A stretch of DNA of 64,000 nt, from assembly GCF_963678635.1 (NCBI RefSeq), contig NC_087065.1, positions 28,043,254-28,107,253 of the forward strand. The letters run 5' to 3'. Each line of letters starts with the position of its first letter. Positions within the stretch are counted from its first letter, which is position 1. The stretch is from Symsagittifera roscoffensis. Lineage: Eukaryota > Xenacoelomorpha > Acoela > Convolutidae. Of this stretch, positions 46,312 to 60,900 are shown piece by piece. Made by a program: the position numbers and the translations under genes. The notes beneath the pieces were generated by a model that worked only from the letters and a program-made list of their open reading frames with translations, did not search any database and was not told the origin of the DNA.

Positions 46312-46664
46312 TGATCTATCTCTGTTATACTTGGTTAAATTATACTTAGAACTAACCAATCAAGTTGCATGACTAACACATACAATAAATGTAAGGCTGA
46401 AACTATTTATAGTTTCAGCCAGAGTAGAATTAATTTAACTTAGCAAACAGTTGCTCTTCCCAAGTTCTACGTCTAGATTCTAAGCCTCGCAATAAAACCA
46501 GTATACTCAAGATATATTGAGACTAGGAGATCTAAGAGTAATATTATGGTTGGTATTAGACTAAGAAGTTGCACGAATCTATCCGGCCAAAAATAAGATG
46601 ACGAACAGGCGGTGTATGTTATCCGAAATAAATGTATGATAAAGCCAAACCGCACTTAAAATCA
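46312..46664 (+). repeat. 5' LTR of element 2
   Basis: About 353 bp; left edge approximate. Strong match to element 1's LTR at AGTATACTCAAGATATATTG, GACTAAGAAGTTGCACGAAT and the end TCA-TCTGCTGCGACC. Contains the covarying hairpin at 46395-46420. Confidence 0.75.
46395..46420 (+). promoter_or_regulatory. LTR hairpin, covariant form
   Basis: GGCTGAAACTAT-TT-ATAGTTTCAGCC, 12 perfect pairs with a TT loop. Differs from element 1 at stem pairs 1, 9 and 12, each compensated on the other strand. Confidence 0.75.
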
Positions 46665-48355
46665 TCTGCTGCGACCAAAAGAATCTCGAACGGACCTCTG
46701 CTAATCAAGATTTATCAAAACAAAATTTTAGCAAACAAGATCAAAAACGCCAAAAATCAAATGAAAAATCAATCTAATCATACAATTAGCAGATTTCCAC
46801 GTCTCAATAAATGTAATCAAATGAAACGATTGATAAGGCTGACACCAGGTTAGAATCACCGAGCCTTTACATCGTGAAACGAAGAGACTGACTACAAAGA
46901 CTATTTCTCTACAAACGGTTTACGCAGTACACTTTCACTCATCGATACAAATGGGCAGTGAGATACATTACAAAACAACATATCTCACCACGATATATAA
47001 CTGATACTTATATTATCTTTCAACTATAACCCTACTATCTACGTCAAAACTTTCAAACCTGCAGTAATTTTCTAAAAACTTTATAAAAACTTGAGGTATT
47101 GAACAAATCTTTTTATCTGAAACATACAACAAAAATTCAATTAAATAAATTTTTTAAAAATCGAAATCCTAACCTTAAGTTAAATTTTGACAAGGACTAT
47201 TCTTTTGTAATTTATACCTGAAATATGTTTTTATCAAATCATTAAGGCTACCCTTGGATTTTCAAAATTTTAACTTAATCTTAAAACCCAAAGTTTAATG
47301 CAAAACTCAATCTTTTATCCACCTAAATATTTGATCATCAAAGTTTTCTTGGATCAATAGAAATTTTTTTCTAATCCCATTGTTTTATAACTAGTGTCTA
47401 ACGACCTAAAACGTCGATTTGCTTTCCAAATCCTATCAGCGACCCAGGACTTATTTATATTTTTCAAGGATTAATCATTCCAATTCACATAAAAAGTGAT
47501 CAATTTCGATTACTCATGCTTCACTTGAGCCCTACCTCTTCATTGATCCAGGCCTAGAGCAAACTTTAAATCTAGTAAGATTTAAAACAGTATCTAACAA
47601 TCTACTCGTGTTCTAATTATACCTGGGCCTTGTAATTTGATTTACTACTCTCCAATCGTTGAACACTAATCAAACACCGACTAAGTAAGATTAAGTTATT
47701 ATCAAATATAACTTAAGCACTTGAGAGCAGTGCAAAATCATTCAACAAATTAATATACTATATCCCCAACCCTTCTATTCACGACAATCAGCCACGAGGA
47801 CTAAGAAAACCTCAAAAAAACCCTAAGAACTAACAGTTTAGGTAATTACAAAACTGACATCCGGATTTTGCATCAACCATTCTAATACTTATGTCAAGAG
47901 ATACTTTGGGAAACAAACAAACAAACAATAATACTTCAAAACATTTTAATCAAAGAAGGACGATACGTCCTTGTAAATAGTCCTCATAAGCAAAAAATAA
48001 GATATATTAGATCACAAAAGCAAACAAAAAAGAAGGCCGAAATTTCAAAACAAAAACAAAGTACTAAATCAAATTTTTCCAGAACACGAAACGCTGTTTC
48101 GGAATCTGACTCAACAACAATTTAAAAAGTTCAAAATCTTAAAACCTAAAACAGGACAAAAAAAACTGTGAAAAACCAAAGATTTTTTATTCGAAATCAG
48201 AAGCAACAGCAGCATTATCCATAACAGGCTAACGCACATTAGAAAAACTGGTATATTTGTAAGCCAGTAAGATTATACAATTGGAATCAACCAGTAAAAC
48301 TTTTTGAAAGTTACACCTTACAATACCGCACAATACATAATACCGCACAACAAAA
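46665..48355 (+). pseudogene. leader and orf0 relic of element 2
   Basis: Leader to about 47893 with patches shared with element 1 (TGTCTAACGACCTAAAACGTC). The orf0 relic at 47894-48124 starts MSRDTLGNKQT, shifts frame, and recovers the basic stretch RYIRSQKQTKKKAEISK and an AVSESDS end. Supports orf0 as a conserved gene. Confidence 0.5.
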
Positions 48356-51300
48356 ATGATTCAATGCGACAAAAATTTCAACGATAACACTAATCTTTCC
48401 TTCATCTTCAATCCAAATAGCGATCCATCAAAAGAAAAGTACATTTTTGTCCTTTTATAATCGTAAATTTGTTCCAAAGAGTTATTAGCTCAAGTGAACA
48501 CGATTTCTCAAAATTAAAAATACGGAGACAAGTACTTGATCACTATCTAGCCGGCATATTTAATATAACTTCACGATATGGAGTATTCACAATCGAAGTT
48601 TTTCCACCAAATACTTCAGACCAACCAGCATATCGAGAACAAACAGATGATAAAGAAGCCGATTTTTCGAATTTTTTTTTATAGATATTATTGAAAGTAT
48701 ACAACACTAAAAATCACGAAGGGCAAAATCAATCTTCTCAACTGATGTTTTCTGTACAATTTATCATTACGTTTCCATATGAGAAGCAAATGATACAGTA
48801 TACGCTTCTCTGCCACAAACACGTCGACATGCAGAAGTCAGACGAGAACTTAATCTATTTTCACAATTTTAAGACACAATTCGTTAAATACTCACCGACA
48901 TCGAATTATCACAAATAATTTAAATTATCTGCAAAAAAAATTCAGCATCGTTCGTAATAGACTGCTTCCAACATAATCTAGATTTCGTTTCACACGCAAG
49001 AAACAATTTACACCACAAAATGATGACAAAACAATATTAGCAGATGAAACAGATTATCTATGGGACCCGGAATGATCTCAAGTTTTTTTAAATACCAAAC
49101 GATAAATCAAGTGCAGCAAAAGCATCAATCTCAATGAATAGAGACAATTTCAGGGTAACTCCATTAACAACTGATACCACAACTTTAAATTACAATTCTA
49201 TATTTAATGAAAAAACCTTCAACAACATTCAACAAAACATTCTAAATTCAACTTTTATAAAAACAGAAGAAAATTTAAGCGGAAATACAAATTTAGAGCA
49301 GAAAAAATCCAAAAAACATCAAATTTTGCAGATGAAGAAATAGTTGAAACACTACCTACAACAACACAACAAAGTACTTCATCTATACATCCAACAATTA
49401 CCAACCCACACAACAAAAATAACACTCCTTTTCATCCAACAACGATACAGTCAATAGTCAAACCATCAGTCGTACCAAAATACTCACAAATGAGTTATCA
49501 ATTTAGTGGAAAATAACTAAAAAACGACCAATGAAAAAACCAAAATGTACAAACTGAAAAAATTTACAAAACATAATTTCAATTTTTTCTCAAACAGTAA
49601 AATCAACAACCCAATGAACAATCACTTGTTATCGCAAGAACTTGATTAGAACTAACAAAGACCAAACTAGTAAATTTTAACGATCAAACAAAATCTCAGA
49701 CGGATCGTACTGAAATCTATCTATTTTTCAACAAAAAACTAAAATTGGTCAAATAATCGACAAATTACCAAAAACTAGCCTTTTTATTCAAAAAATAGAG
49801 TTTGTTTTCATGGAAACCAACAACGAAAACAATAGTTATCAACAAAAAAACCATTGGAAGGATAAAAACCAACCAGATGACATTTTTCAAGCAGATTTTT
49901 TTGAACCCTAATTGAATCTACAACGACCACGACAAACACAACAACAAAACTCTACACGAGAAAAGTATGCACATTCACAGTACCAACACAACACTCAAAG
50001 TTACCAACGCGATTTAATGATAATTGTTGCAGACAATCTCAAAATAGACGAAATTCACAAAACTATTCACAAAACAGTTATAGCCGATCAAAAAGGCAGA
50101 GTAACCAATACAAAAACCATTACTCAAAATCCAACTTAAAAAGACGCATTTTACTAAATTTAATAGAAACAGATCATTTTCGAATCATTAAAATTGATAC
50201 TGTACAAATAATCAATCAAGAAACTCTTTAATGAACAAAAATAGACCTTACTCAATTAACCATACCAGAAATCATTCTTTTAACAGACCTAGAAAAACCA
50301 AACCAGACGATAAAAACCAAGCAGTTGATTTTTTCAACCAGATATTTTTGAATCTTACATGAATCTACAAAGACCACGACAAGCACAACAACAAAACTAT
50401 GCAGGAGAAAAGTATGAAAAATCACAGTACCAACACAACATTCAAGGTTACCAACCCGATTCAATGATAAATCAAATTCCACTACCTTATTATCTACAAC
50501 AACACAAATTCACATTCACTAAATATTAACTTACAAATTCTACACAAATACCAGATTTAGCAGAATCACTCCAAATGACACTGAATCCATATCTTATGGT
50601 TGAGTCAACTATAACATCTAACAAACACTTTATGGTATTCGCAGAAACTGATCCTGAATACCGATAGAAGACTATTTATTGCTGTTACCGCTAATTTAAT
50701 ACTGAAAATAGGCCCAGAACTTTAATGAACACCACTTCATCAAAATCAGATTCATAGACGCACAGCATTGATACAAAATACACCAGACGGCGATGCTCAA
50801 AAATGGTTTTCAATCTTACCTATAGAAATAACTAAAAAAATCTCGAAAGATTTTCTTGAGTGTCTGACCGTGAAAAAAAAAGCAATATCAAAGAGTTCTA
50901 TTCAATGAAATTCGCAGACTACCAAACGAAACTATAAAACAAGTCGCTAAAAAAATAGATTTTCTAGTAACAAAAACATATTCTTAAAGTACACACGAAA
51001 AAAAAAAACACAAAACACAAAATTGACCTAAATTTTTATGTTGACCTTAACACCACCATTAAGAAAAACAGCAATAAAAAAGAGCATCACATCTATCATC
51101 AATCCGTGAACCAGGCATTGATTTCCGCTAACTTGTAGACAAACTAAAGCCAGCGGAAATCACAAGGAAATTACAAGAAGCAGAAAAATAAAAACTGCAA
51201 TATGTAAACAAAATCCATACAATAGTATGACTTAAAAATAACATCCATGACTCCGATGTAAATTTAGCAGAAAAAAACTCAAATTCTAAACTTATTAGAA

Positions 51301-51850
51301 AAGAACATAGATAATGAATTGAAAGTTTCATTCAAAAATGGTGCAACTAATGCCGTAGATTCGGACATAGCACTGCCGTAAGAAGACAAAATCAACAAGA
51401 TAAATCTAATCGACCTCCGAAAAACAAATATTCAAATCAATCTATTTACCAATGTATAAAAAATGATCAAAACTTACAAAACAGAATTATTCAAGCAAAA
51501 ACAGTTCAAGAAAACCACTCCCATCCTGCTATAGTAACAGTAGACCACATTGACTATATTAAAATAATTTTTGCAGACAATCTCAAAATAGACGAAAGTC
51601 ACAAAACTATTCACAAAACAGATACAGCCGATCACACAGGCAGAGTCAACAATAAAAAACCAATTACTCAAGATCCAACCTAAATAGAAGCAATTACTCA
51701 AATTTTTATAGAAACAGATCATTTTTGAATCATCCAAATGAATACTATTCAAATAATCAATCAAGAAACTCTTCGAATAACAAAAATAGACATAAATCAA
51801 ATTATCGTACCAGGAATCATTCTATTAACAGACCTAGAAAACTGAAAATT
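48356..51850 (+). pseudogene. gag: gag of element 2 with zinc knuckle
   Basis: Matrix-like start (ITSRYGVFTIEVFPPNTSD at about 48565 parallels LTQQYGIYTIEFSTPNTA in element 1), then linker and capsid-like parts. At 51342-51383 a CCHC-like knuckle reads C-N-stop-C-R-R-F-G-H-S-T-A-V-R: the first two Cys and the His are present and the last Cys is replaced. After it comes an Asn/Arg/Ser/Gln-rich tail. Segments around 49.9-50.5 kb are duplicated and shuffled. Full of stops. Confidence 0.65.
49889..50480 (+). repeat. shuffled duplication inside gag of element 2
   Basis: Block M (about 49889-50018, CTACAACGACCACGACAAAC...) recurs as M' at about 50318-50470. Between them lies X (about 50020-50310), a copy of the zinc-knuckle tail at about 51560-51845 (GCAGACAATCTCAAAATAGA in both). 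The order M-X-M' with X taken from 1.5 kb downstream is what two template jumps would leave. Confidence 0.7.
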
Positions 51851-54420
51851 TTCAACCACCAGATCTTGAAATAGATTTTTAATTTGATTCAGGAGCAGAA
51901 TTTTTTTAACATTCATTCATGGAATGAAATCCGTTCACTACATCTCAAACTCCCCCTCTCAAAAACTTCATGAAAACAGTCAGGAACAAATTTGACAAAT
52001 TATGATAAAGTCCAATTATTCCTTGTCCCAACAAGAACAATGGAACATAATAAGCTATTGATCAGACAAATGTTTCATATAACAGATATTAAGCACAACA
52101 TATCTAAAACCCTTTATTGCAAAATATATACCAACAGTAAAACATCCTAAATATTAAATTCCAAATAGAACCATTATTCAAGAACATATAACACCTTTTT
52201 AACCTTTTTCTAAATACTTATTAGGCTATCCCGTTTTTCTCTAATTTTTTTCTTATTTACAACCAGCAACGAAATAATCAAAACCATTAAACCATTAACC
52301 GGACACGCAAACACTTTTTCAATTAATTAAGTTCAATAAAAACAGATTGATCGGAGTGCACAAAAATTACATCTGTCCGATCTTGAATTTAGACCCTCTC
52401 ACAAATTCTTTAGAATAACTATATCATCTATTAAAAATTGCAAAATACACAAGCACAGACTTAATTGCGTTACATATATAAACAATTCTCCATACAAGAT
52501 AACAATTTCTTTTGGACTATTAGAATAATGCGAAACGAACGCAATATTGTCCCCACACAAGAAAAAATATATAGAGTAAAAGAAACTTTAAAACTACTAA
52601 ATATTTGACAATCTACAATTCTGAGTGGACAAAGTATCTATTAACCATATCACAAATGAATCAAAACGAAACACAGAAAAATTTTCAAAAACATCTTCTT
52701 TCAAACCTATATTAAAAATATACAACTGAAGAACAACAGTTTTTGACAATGGTTAACTCTCAACATTCTCAAATAAACCGACAACATTTTGAACAGTTAG
52801 CAGATTTACTAATGAAATACCTCAAGGTCAACGCAACATCAAAATTTGATGTCGGAAAGATACATTCACCATTACACCTTCCACTTAGACCCGACGCAGT
52901 TGCTAAAAAACATCGCGCAATTTAAGTTCCAATATACCTGCATGACGAATTAATTAGAGTTTTAGACATCCTTGAACTCTACGAAATTAGTTCACCAGTA
53001 AATAAAGAACAACAACCTAAGGGATACACATTTTTTATTTTTGCAAAATACGAATACTTTAAAATTGTATTGGAAGCAAGATACCTAAACTCCTTAATCG
53101 ATGAATCCAAATGCAATTGACCCATCAAACACAAAAACTAAGGGACAACAATACAACTGCTGACATGAACAATGCAATCCATATAATCGAATGCCACTAG
53201 ATGAGCAATCACGCCTTTGAACACAATTTGTTATTGGCAACCAACAACATGATTTTAAAAAAACTATTCTATGGTATCTCCATAGGTCCAGAAGTTTTTT
53301 TTGCATTAATGAGTACAATTTTTGACCATTCATTTTAAATAAAAATGTGATCACAGATTTAGGCGATGTGTTCATTCAATCACAAACAAAACAATAAGTG
53401 TTCAAAGTTTTTAATTACTTATCATCAAATTTTACTATAAGAAAATGTGAAAGCAGCTCCCGATAAATCACATTTTCCTCAACTGTTTAAAATACCTTGG
53501 ACATGTTATTGAGTGAAAAACAAACATTTTTTAAAAATCAAGATTAGATGCAATTTTGAAGCCTCAACCACCATCAAACAAAAAGAAAATACAAGAAATT
53601 CTTCTAAGTAAGTATGTTGACAAAATGCAACTATATCATTGTAGATTTATAACATATTAAGCCAGCAGAACATTTTCGAATGGACACTGGAACATCAAAG
53701 AAGTTTTGTTGAAATCAAACCACTATTAACAGAACAAAAATCGAACATTAACCCTCATCCCAATCAATCATTCTAAGTAAAGTGCGACGGCTTTTTTCTT
53801 GGAATTGGCACAGCTTTTTATAATGGCATCAAGGCACAAGCACAATGAACTTAATATCAGCAAAATCAAGACTTTTCACGCAAGCAGAACTAAAACTCTC
53901 TATACTCATGAGAGAGAGTACAACTATAAGATATCCAATAACAGAAAATGAATTTTTTTATTTATTGCTTCAAAACATCCAAAAGCTTTTTTTACTGGCC
54001 ACAAACCTAATATCTTTCTCTTTACACAAAACATAACCCTAAACATAGAGTATATAGATTTCAATTGATACTAATGAAATCGTCAAATCTACACATAGTT
54101 TGAACAGCAGGTAAAAATCTTGCCCTACCCGACAAGCTTAGCCGCAAAACGCAACCAGAATTACTTACAGGCAAAAAAACAAACGTAGAAATACCTCAAA
54201 TTGTAAAATTATTTTTCGTTAAAAACAAAATATCAGCACGACTATAATGCAATCACGCAGTTAAAATAGACTTTGAAACTAAACAAATAAATAATTTAGA
54301 ACACTTTCAACTTTACTTAGATTGCCAGAACAAACACTACGAAGTAGGGTTATTAGGATACAACACATTTAAGTCTATTCCGTAGTCATCCTGGTTTAAA
54401 AACAAAACAAGATCAGAAAC
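51851..54420 (+). pseudogene. pol: protease-RT-RNase H of element 2
   Basis: Protease-end segment KPFIAKYIPTVKHPK (about 52100). RT fingers at about 52743-53095 (LPLRPDAVAKKHRAI; LDILELYEISSPVNKEQQPKG; YFKIVLEARYLNSLIDESK). The palm is degraded: the YLDD position near 53361 reads LGDV. RNase H area LISAKSRLFTQAELKLSILM then RES, keeping the catalytic Glu that element 1 lacks. Many stops and frameshifts. Confidence 0.75.
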
Positions 54421-56240
54421 AAATGAACAAATTCCAAAACAGAATAAAACTTATAAGTCCCAATAGGAATAAAACTTATGACCCAATAGACAATATACCT
54501 TTATCAAATCAAGAAGTTGAAGTAGTCTTCTTACCGTGCACAATTGATTTAACAACTACTCTTCATAGATATTGTCAAAGTCTTGAACTGTTTTTCGCCA
54601 AATGAAACCTTGCAATAAATACAAAATTAAACCAAGAAAAGTCAATATCATTATATTAGGAAACAAGACATCACTCAATGATATTTTCGAAATTTCAACA
54701 ACACCATTTTAAATGAAAACACCGATAGATTAGAATACCATCATCCAAACATAACAGTACCCTGTCTACCATTATGTTTAATCTTAACAGCATTTCATAC
54801 GTCATACTCCTTGAATACAAAAAACATGGAGGAACAGAAAAAACAACAAAATTTTGCACTAACTTTTTACTCCTCAAATGCACCAAAACAGACTAAACTA
54901 CATTTCAACGATTGTATTCAATTTCAATTAAATAAAGTTTTTCCCCAACAAAAAAGCAGAAAAACAAATTTTTTTAGAAAAGTCTAAATTTTAATCAGAG
55001 AATTTCATTTGAAACAAAAGGCCCTAAAATGCCTTATTCAGAAGGAAACTCAAAAATTATGGTCATTGTCGACGCATTCACACATTATGTAGCCTTAAAT
55101 ACTGTACTAAATTGTAACGCCTGTTAAGCATGTACAACGTTTTATGAACACTGGATAGCAAAAATTGGACAACACGAAATCTTTGTTACAGACGATGGAA
55201 CAGATTTTTTAAGCAACGAAATAATTTCAAAAAGCCTTTTATGTAATATAAAACAAAGACCTAGAACCTCAAGTGCTCCATGGACGAATGCACATGTTGA
55301 ATGGATGAACCGTTCAATACAAGAACATATCCGATGCATAATTAACGGAGGCAATTAAATGTATACCGAATGGTCAACAGACGTAAAACTATTTTCTCTA
55401 GCACAAAACTCGCAAATCACCTCAACTTTGGATTATCACCGTACGAAATTGTTTTCAACCAGAAACCACAAAAACCAAAAATGTTCAAAGCAAATTCATC
55501 AAAACATGCACAACGATACTGTCAACGAACAAAAAACTTCTTTTACTACAATTTACCAACGCATACTCATGATGAAATTCAGTTTCATCACCCACAGTTT
55601 TTTTAAAACTAGCCTCTGGTACCCACGCCGAATCGAGTTTTAATAGAGATTAAAAAAAAACAACAATATTCATCAAAAAGTCGCGAAAAAAATGCTACAA
55701 AGACAGAATTTTCATTCACAAATAAATCCACGTTTTATACCAGCTTCAGATCTAATAACAGAAACAGTTGTACAAATATCAAATTTTACTAAACTAAAAA
55801 AAAAAATCTTAAAAAATACAACCTATTCGAAAAAGACCGTACCAAATCATCACATACAAAATGATTGATCAAATCAAAAAGTAATTGGAACAACAAGGAA
55901 ATAATTTGTTACGATAATAACCCAAAGAATTTGCTCTTCGCGAATTAGCAACACAATTATACTCTTTTGCAGGAGTACACATTGTTGAAACACCACGAAA
56001 CAATAAAGATACACAAATATCTGAAACCAAAAGGCCATTCCCCAGCCCCTCCTTCCTTAAACAAAATATGCTTCAGAAAAAACTCTTCAAAAATCAGCTA
56101 CAGAACAAAGGAAAAAACCGTAAATTACCAGGAAAAATCATACCGCTTGAAAAAAAAAGAAGAAAAAAAACAACGTCTTAAGTTAAGAAACCAACCAAGA
56201 AAATATTACAAAGTCTTTATTCCGCAATCAAAATAGCTGA
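54421..56240 (+). pseudogene. pol: integrase of element 2
   Basis: Core motifs VDAFTHYVALN (about 55069), VTDDGTDF (about 55188) and APWTNAHVEWMNRS (about 55275) keep the D,D-35-E residues despite stops elsewhere. A zinc-domain remnant lies between LPLCLILTAFHTSYS and NDCIQFQLNKVF (about 54765-54950), the part missing from element 1. A Lys-rich tail ends at about 56236. Confidence 0.75.
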
Positions 56241-57229
56241 AAAATAAAATTTCAACAATGTCTCACTTGATTCATACACCCCTACTGTATTCTCAAAACA
56301 TTGAAAAAAAACTACTTGGAAAGCGAAAAAATCGACATCTTCTATCTTTCATTTTTTTTGTTTTTTCTATTTCTCAGAATTTTCATGAGAAACCCATCAA
56401 TCATATCACTCCAAAATCATCTCACCTTTTCCTCAACACCACTGACCACTGCCATTATAAGTCGATATGGCTTTGATTTGAACTAGATTCATAACTTCAG
56501 CTCGAGGAAATTTAGGTCAAAACTAAGCAATAACCTGATATTTGACAATTTTAATAAATATCAAATCCAAGTTCCAACAAATCTCGATCAGTCAATCCAA
56601 AAGTCAACATTATTGAATACCTTTAGCCTCCATAAAATACGAAAATCATAATACCAAATTAGCCTGCAGTAGAAACTTCACAAGATCGCACAACCTAAAA
56701 CAAATCTACAACCCAAAAACCCCCAATCCCTCCATAAATATAAAAAGAAATCTTATACCTTAAACTCCCAAACTCTCTTCACCCGAACCACTTCAAACTT
56801 AAACACCTCTTCAAAAACTGAAAAACAATCCAACCGGACTCAATAAAAATCTTAAAAAATCTTGGAGAGCAAATCGTTTTTCGAATGCTCACTTTAAATT
56901 CAGTCAAAACAATTCTTCACTCTATACTTTTCACAAGATTTCAATCAGAAAACAAATCTTCAATTTTTGCTTTTTTAAATGAAAATTTGCAGAGTTGTAA
57001 GAATTCTTAATAATCATTTTTGTAATTTTTTATATACAATTCTCAAATTTCTACTCCCCAATTGAGACATACCTATCTTTATTACAAACCATCGACCACC
57101 TAACAAGGTACAAAAATAACTATCTTTTCTTCTAAATGTTCCAACTTCTCCCACATAACAAAGAACTTTTCATACTTTTTGCAAAGTTTCAAACTTTAGT
57201 AGCTTTTTTTGTCCTGACTCTTTACAAAT
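56241..57229 (+). other. pol-env spacer of element 2
   Basis: Equivalent to 28104-29032. No gene seen. Confidence 0.4.
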
Positions 57230-60200
57230 GCATCAAAAAGGAGTAATTGTATTAGCACTAGCAGTAGTTTGTAGAAGTATTAAAAATCAAAATTGCTGAC
57301 CAAACACCAATAAAAGACTCTCCACCTACCAACTCATCCCAAAATCCCCAGTCATTAACTACAAAAACTCAATTAAACCAACATCAATCATCTACTTGTA
57401 TATCTTATGCAGAAAATCCATGTACCTTTGAAGAAAAACATGCAAAAACATCAGAATCATTGATACCAGCCATTCGCCACGCACCCCTAACCGAACCACA
57501 ATCCGAACCAACATTATAAATTTACCCACCATTACAACAAGATCTAAATCAAACAAGACTTCAAAATCAAAATCTAAACCCAACCACCACCACAGAAAGA
57601 CAAATAATTGATCCACGACAAATTAGAAACCCAACAATACCAAGCTTTTGATTTAAAATACAGTCGTCTATCACTCTAGATCTTTCAACTAACACGATCC
57701 AAAGCTCTCCTCTACCTACAAATGCAACTTTCCAACAAATTACACCAAATCTTTCATCAGATTACTTAGGTTCATAACCAATATCTGAGCAAATTAGAGA
57801 AAACCCGTTAAATCACTCCACATCTTCAAGTACCTTTCCTCATTGGATGATTATACATTTAGTCATGGCAAATCCAACCCTGTAAACGAACCAATAGAAT
57901 TTTCCTCAGATACAACATTGTCATTACCTGAAAAACTATCGGTAACAGGTATGACTATTAACATATTTTCCAACAAATTTTCCAAATCAGTTAAACGAAT
58001 GATATCAAGAGTTACAAAACGCAACTAAACCCCTCAACTTAGAATGGAAATTATTTCTAGCAACACCTCCATTATTTGACAAACACCTTGATATTAGCCG
58101 CCTCTTTAATTGAGCCTTGAATAGACTACAAAATGGACACGATATTAAGAGAGGCATTCAAGAACATATCATCAATTGCTGTCACAACAAAGTCTAGTTC
58201 TAAAACTTAGAATACCTGTAAAACTAAATAACCTAGTACATCACCATTTACCATAATCTCCACCAAAAATAACTGTAAAATCATTGCCTCTTCCATTTAT
58301 ATGCACAAAGTTAATTTGAAATACGGCAGATACACTACAAAAACAATAGGCTATATTACTTTCTATAATCCTTTTTCAGGATTATCGTATAAATGTTTGT
58401 TTTAACTATCTTGTCAGTAAATTCTTTTTCCATCTTAGTCAATCTCGGACCCACAAGTCATATTAATCCCTCACTACGAACAGGACCTCAAGATTGCCTC
58501 GTAACCCAATTTGATTGCGAAACAAAAAACACTACACACATACGCAATTAACCAGCTGCGAATCTGAACCAGAACAAATCAAATCAACAAATAAACAAAT
58601 GTACTAGCAAAATTACATTCAAAAGCTTGCGCTACATCTCTTACAGGCTGTAAATTCACAGAAAATTTTCGGAAACGAAAACACATTGTTCACAAGTTTC
58701 AAATGGAAACAAAAGTAGACTCGACCATAAACCATATTACCAAAATAAAATCAAAAGACTATTACATTTTGACCCAAATACTGTAAAAACGGATTCAAAC
58801 GCCTAAAATTTAGATTAAATAAAGAACAGAACAGCAAACATGTAATTTGTCATACTTTTTCAGAATCAACACACCAAGCACAACTTGAACAACATCAAGG
58901 CCATATACAGCTTGACGAAAAATTCCCTTATAACGGTGCACACGGAAGTTTTACACATGACTTGCACAATAAAAATTGGATAACTCTTATGGGAACAAAT
59001 GACCCATCAAATTGAAAAGCCAACACAAAAAATTCAGGATATCAAGAAAAAATGTTTTTTGATTGGAAAATTCAACTTGAGAAAAATACAATTAACTCGT
59101 GACTTAAGAGATGAGACAATACTGTGTCAAGGAATTCACTTACCTTGTAAAAACGATCAAAGATATTGCGACCCCACAACTCGCACACAAGCAACCATTG
59201 TTTGAACTCTGAAGTACTTGTACCACATTCCATGTTGCTAAAATCCACGCAAGAATGATAAAATTTCATCTCAAAATCCATACAGTTTGAGAAACTAAGT
59301 CCTGATGACAAAACGCTCAAACCCAAACACATATGAAGATATAAAAGGAATCGAAAATAAACTAACACCTCAAATTTACTAGCGTTAAGTATCCAAAGGC
59401 ATTTTTTTGCACACAATGTTCAGAAGTATCAGTTGAAAATGATAAAAAATTTGATGTGAAAACAGAAAATTTCTTAGTTTGCATTGCACAGCCTAATCAA
59501 AACTGAGAAGATGAACATTCTTACATGCCAGTCACCTTTTATAAAAATAACGAAAACACAGCAGGCCAACTTCTACCAGAAAATAGTTTTTGCACGATTA
59601 CAAAAACTCTAACTAACAAATAACACATATTTCGGAGCCATTCATTGTGATATCCATCTTGGTATGAAACTTGATTAGACAATAATTAGAGATTTTCAAG
59701 AAATGTCACTACCCGAAACACTACAACATTTATGTGAACTCGAACCAACACAAATCTTTACATCTCTCACAGTAACAGTTCTAAAATTACCTTGTGCAGG
59801 ATATCCTATTTCATGTAACCGCTCAAATTTTGTCGATTACGAAACGTCTTTTGGTAATACAAATGCATTAAAAAAATTCCACCATATATTTTTAAGATAT
59901 TAGATACTATGAAAGCATACCAATATTTTACAAAAAAAGTACATTTTGTAGATACCCTATCACGCAGAATATATTTTTGAGATACAGCTGTCTCATGTGC
60001 AACCGAATATAGCCAAAATGGTGTACAGCTTAACACAAACCAAGATAAATGTTATTATCTTACATCATACCCAATTTTAAAGCATCCGAGCAGTAGCTCG
60101 TAACCCTTGTTTAGATCTACAATCTATAGGTATATACTCAAAATCAAATGAAGAACATCACATTCGAACACAACATCTTCAGGAACATCTGACGAAAATG

Positions 60201-60900
60201 GTTACCATCCAATGTCCATCAATTGATCGAAACCTCCGAAAACTTGCTGAAACAGCCGTTTCCTCGGATATCTTTAGACAAGACTATAGTGGATATTTTA
60301 ATGACATCAATGATCAAATCTATCTGAACGCAGAAAATCATCGCCCTCAATACATTTCACCAATCAATATTTTTAGCTTTTCACACTTAAAAAAAGAGTT
60401 TCTAGCCTTTCTAGGCTGGCCATTTGTCATCTTAGAAATACTGACTATCTTGAATGCAAGGTTCAATATTAAAGGGGTTTTTATTCTCACTACTTAAAGG
60501 CATCTATGCCATTTGCGCAGTAGTCACACAAGTAAAGCGACAGTCCAGCGTAGCCAGAATACCATTTGCTGACTTTTTTGACATTTTCTAAACATCAATT
60601 TTTAAAAAACCTTCTCGATGCACAAATTAGTGAATACAAAAAAAGTTATCAACACAACCGATCACATACGACACTCCACAAGGCAAAACAACTACTACAC
60701 CCACAGCTTTATCAGATTTACACAATTTATCATGTTAACATTCTTTAAGAACTATCCCACTAGGTTTTATGCATGCACATCCCGCAGCATAACGCACACA
60801 CCAAAACACGGATTTAAAACCAGGCATCATATCACACATTACATTTCAAACACGAAACACTGATTACACGTAAAAACAAATAATCGAACCAATACATCCA
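57230..60900 (+). pseudogene. env: envelope-like region of element 2
   Basis: Fragments parallel element 1: a hydrophobic start near 57230, NEPIEFSSDTTLSLPEKLSV (57895), HQAQLEQHQGHIQLDEKFPY (58872), CDPTTRTQATIV (59169), LSRRIYF (59958). The anchor area FLAFLGWPFVILEILTILN (about 60395) and LLDAQISEYKK (60612) also match. The Cys positions I could compare are kept, and the tail continues in frame into the post-envelope region. Confidence 0.6.
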
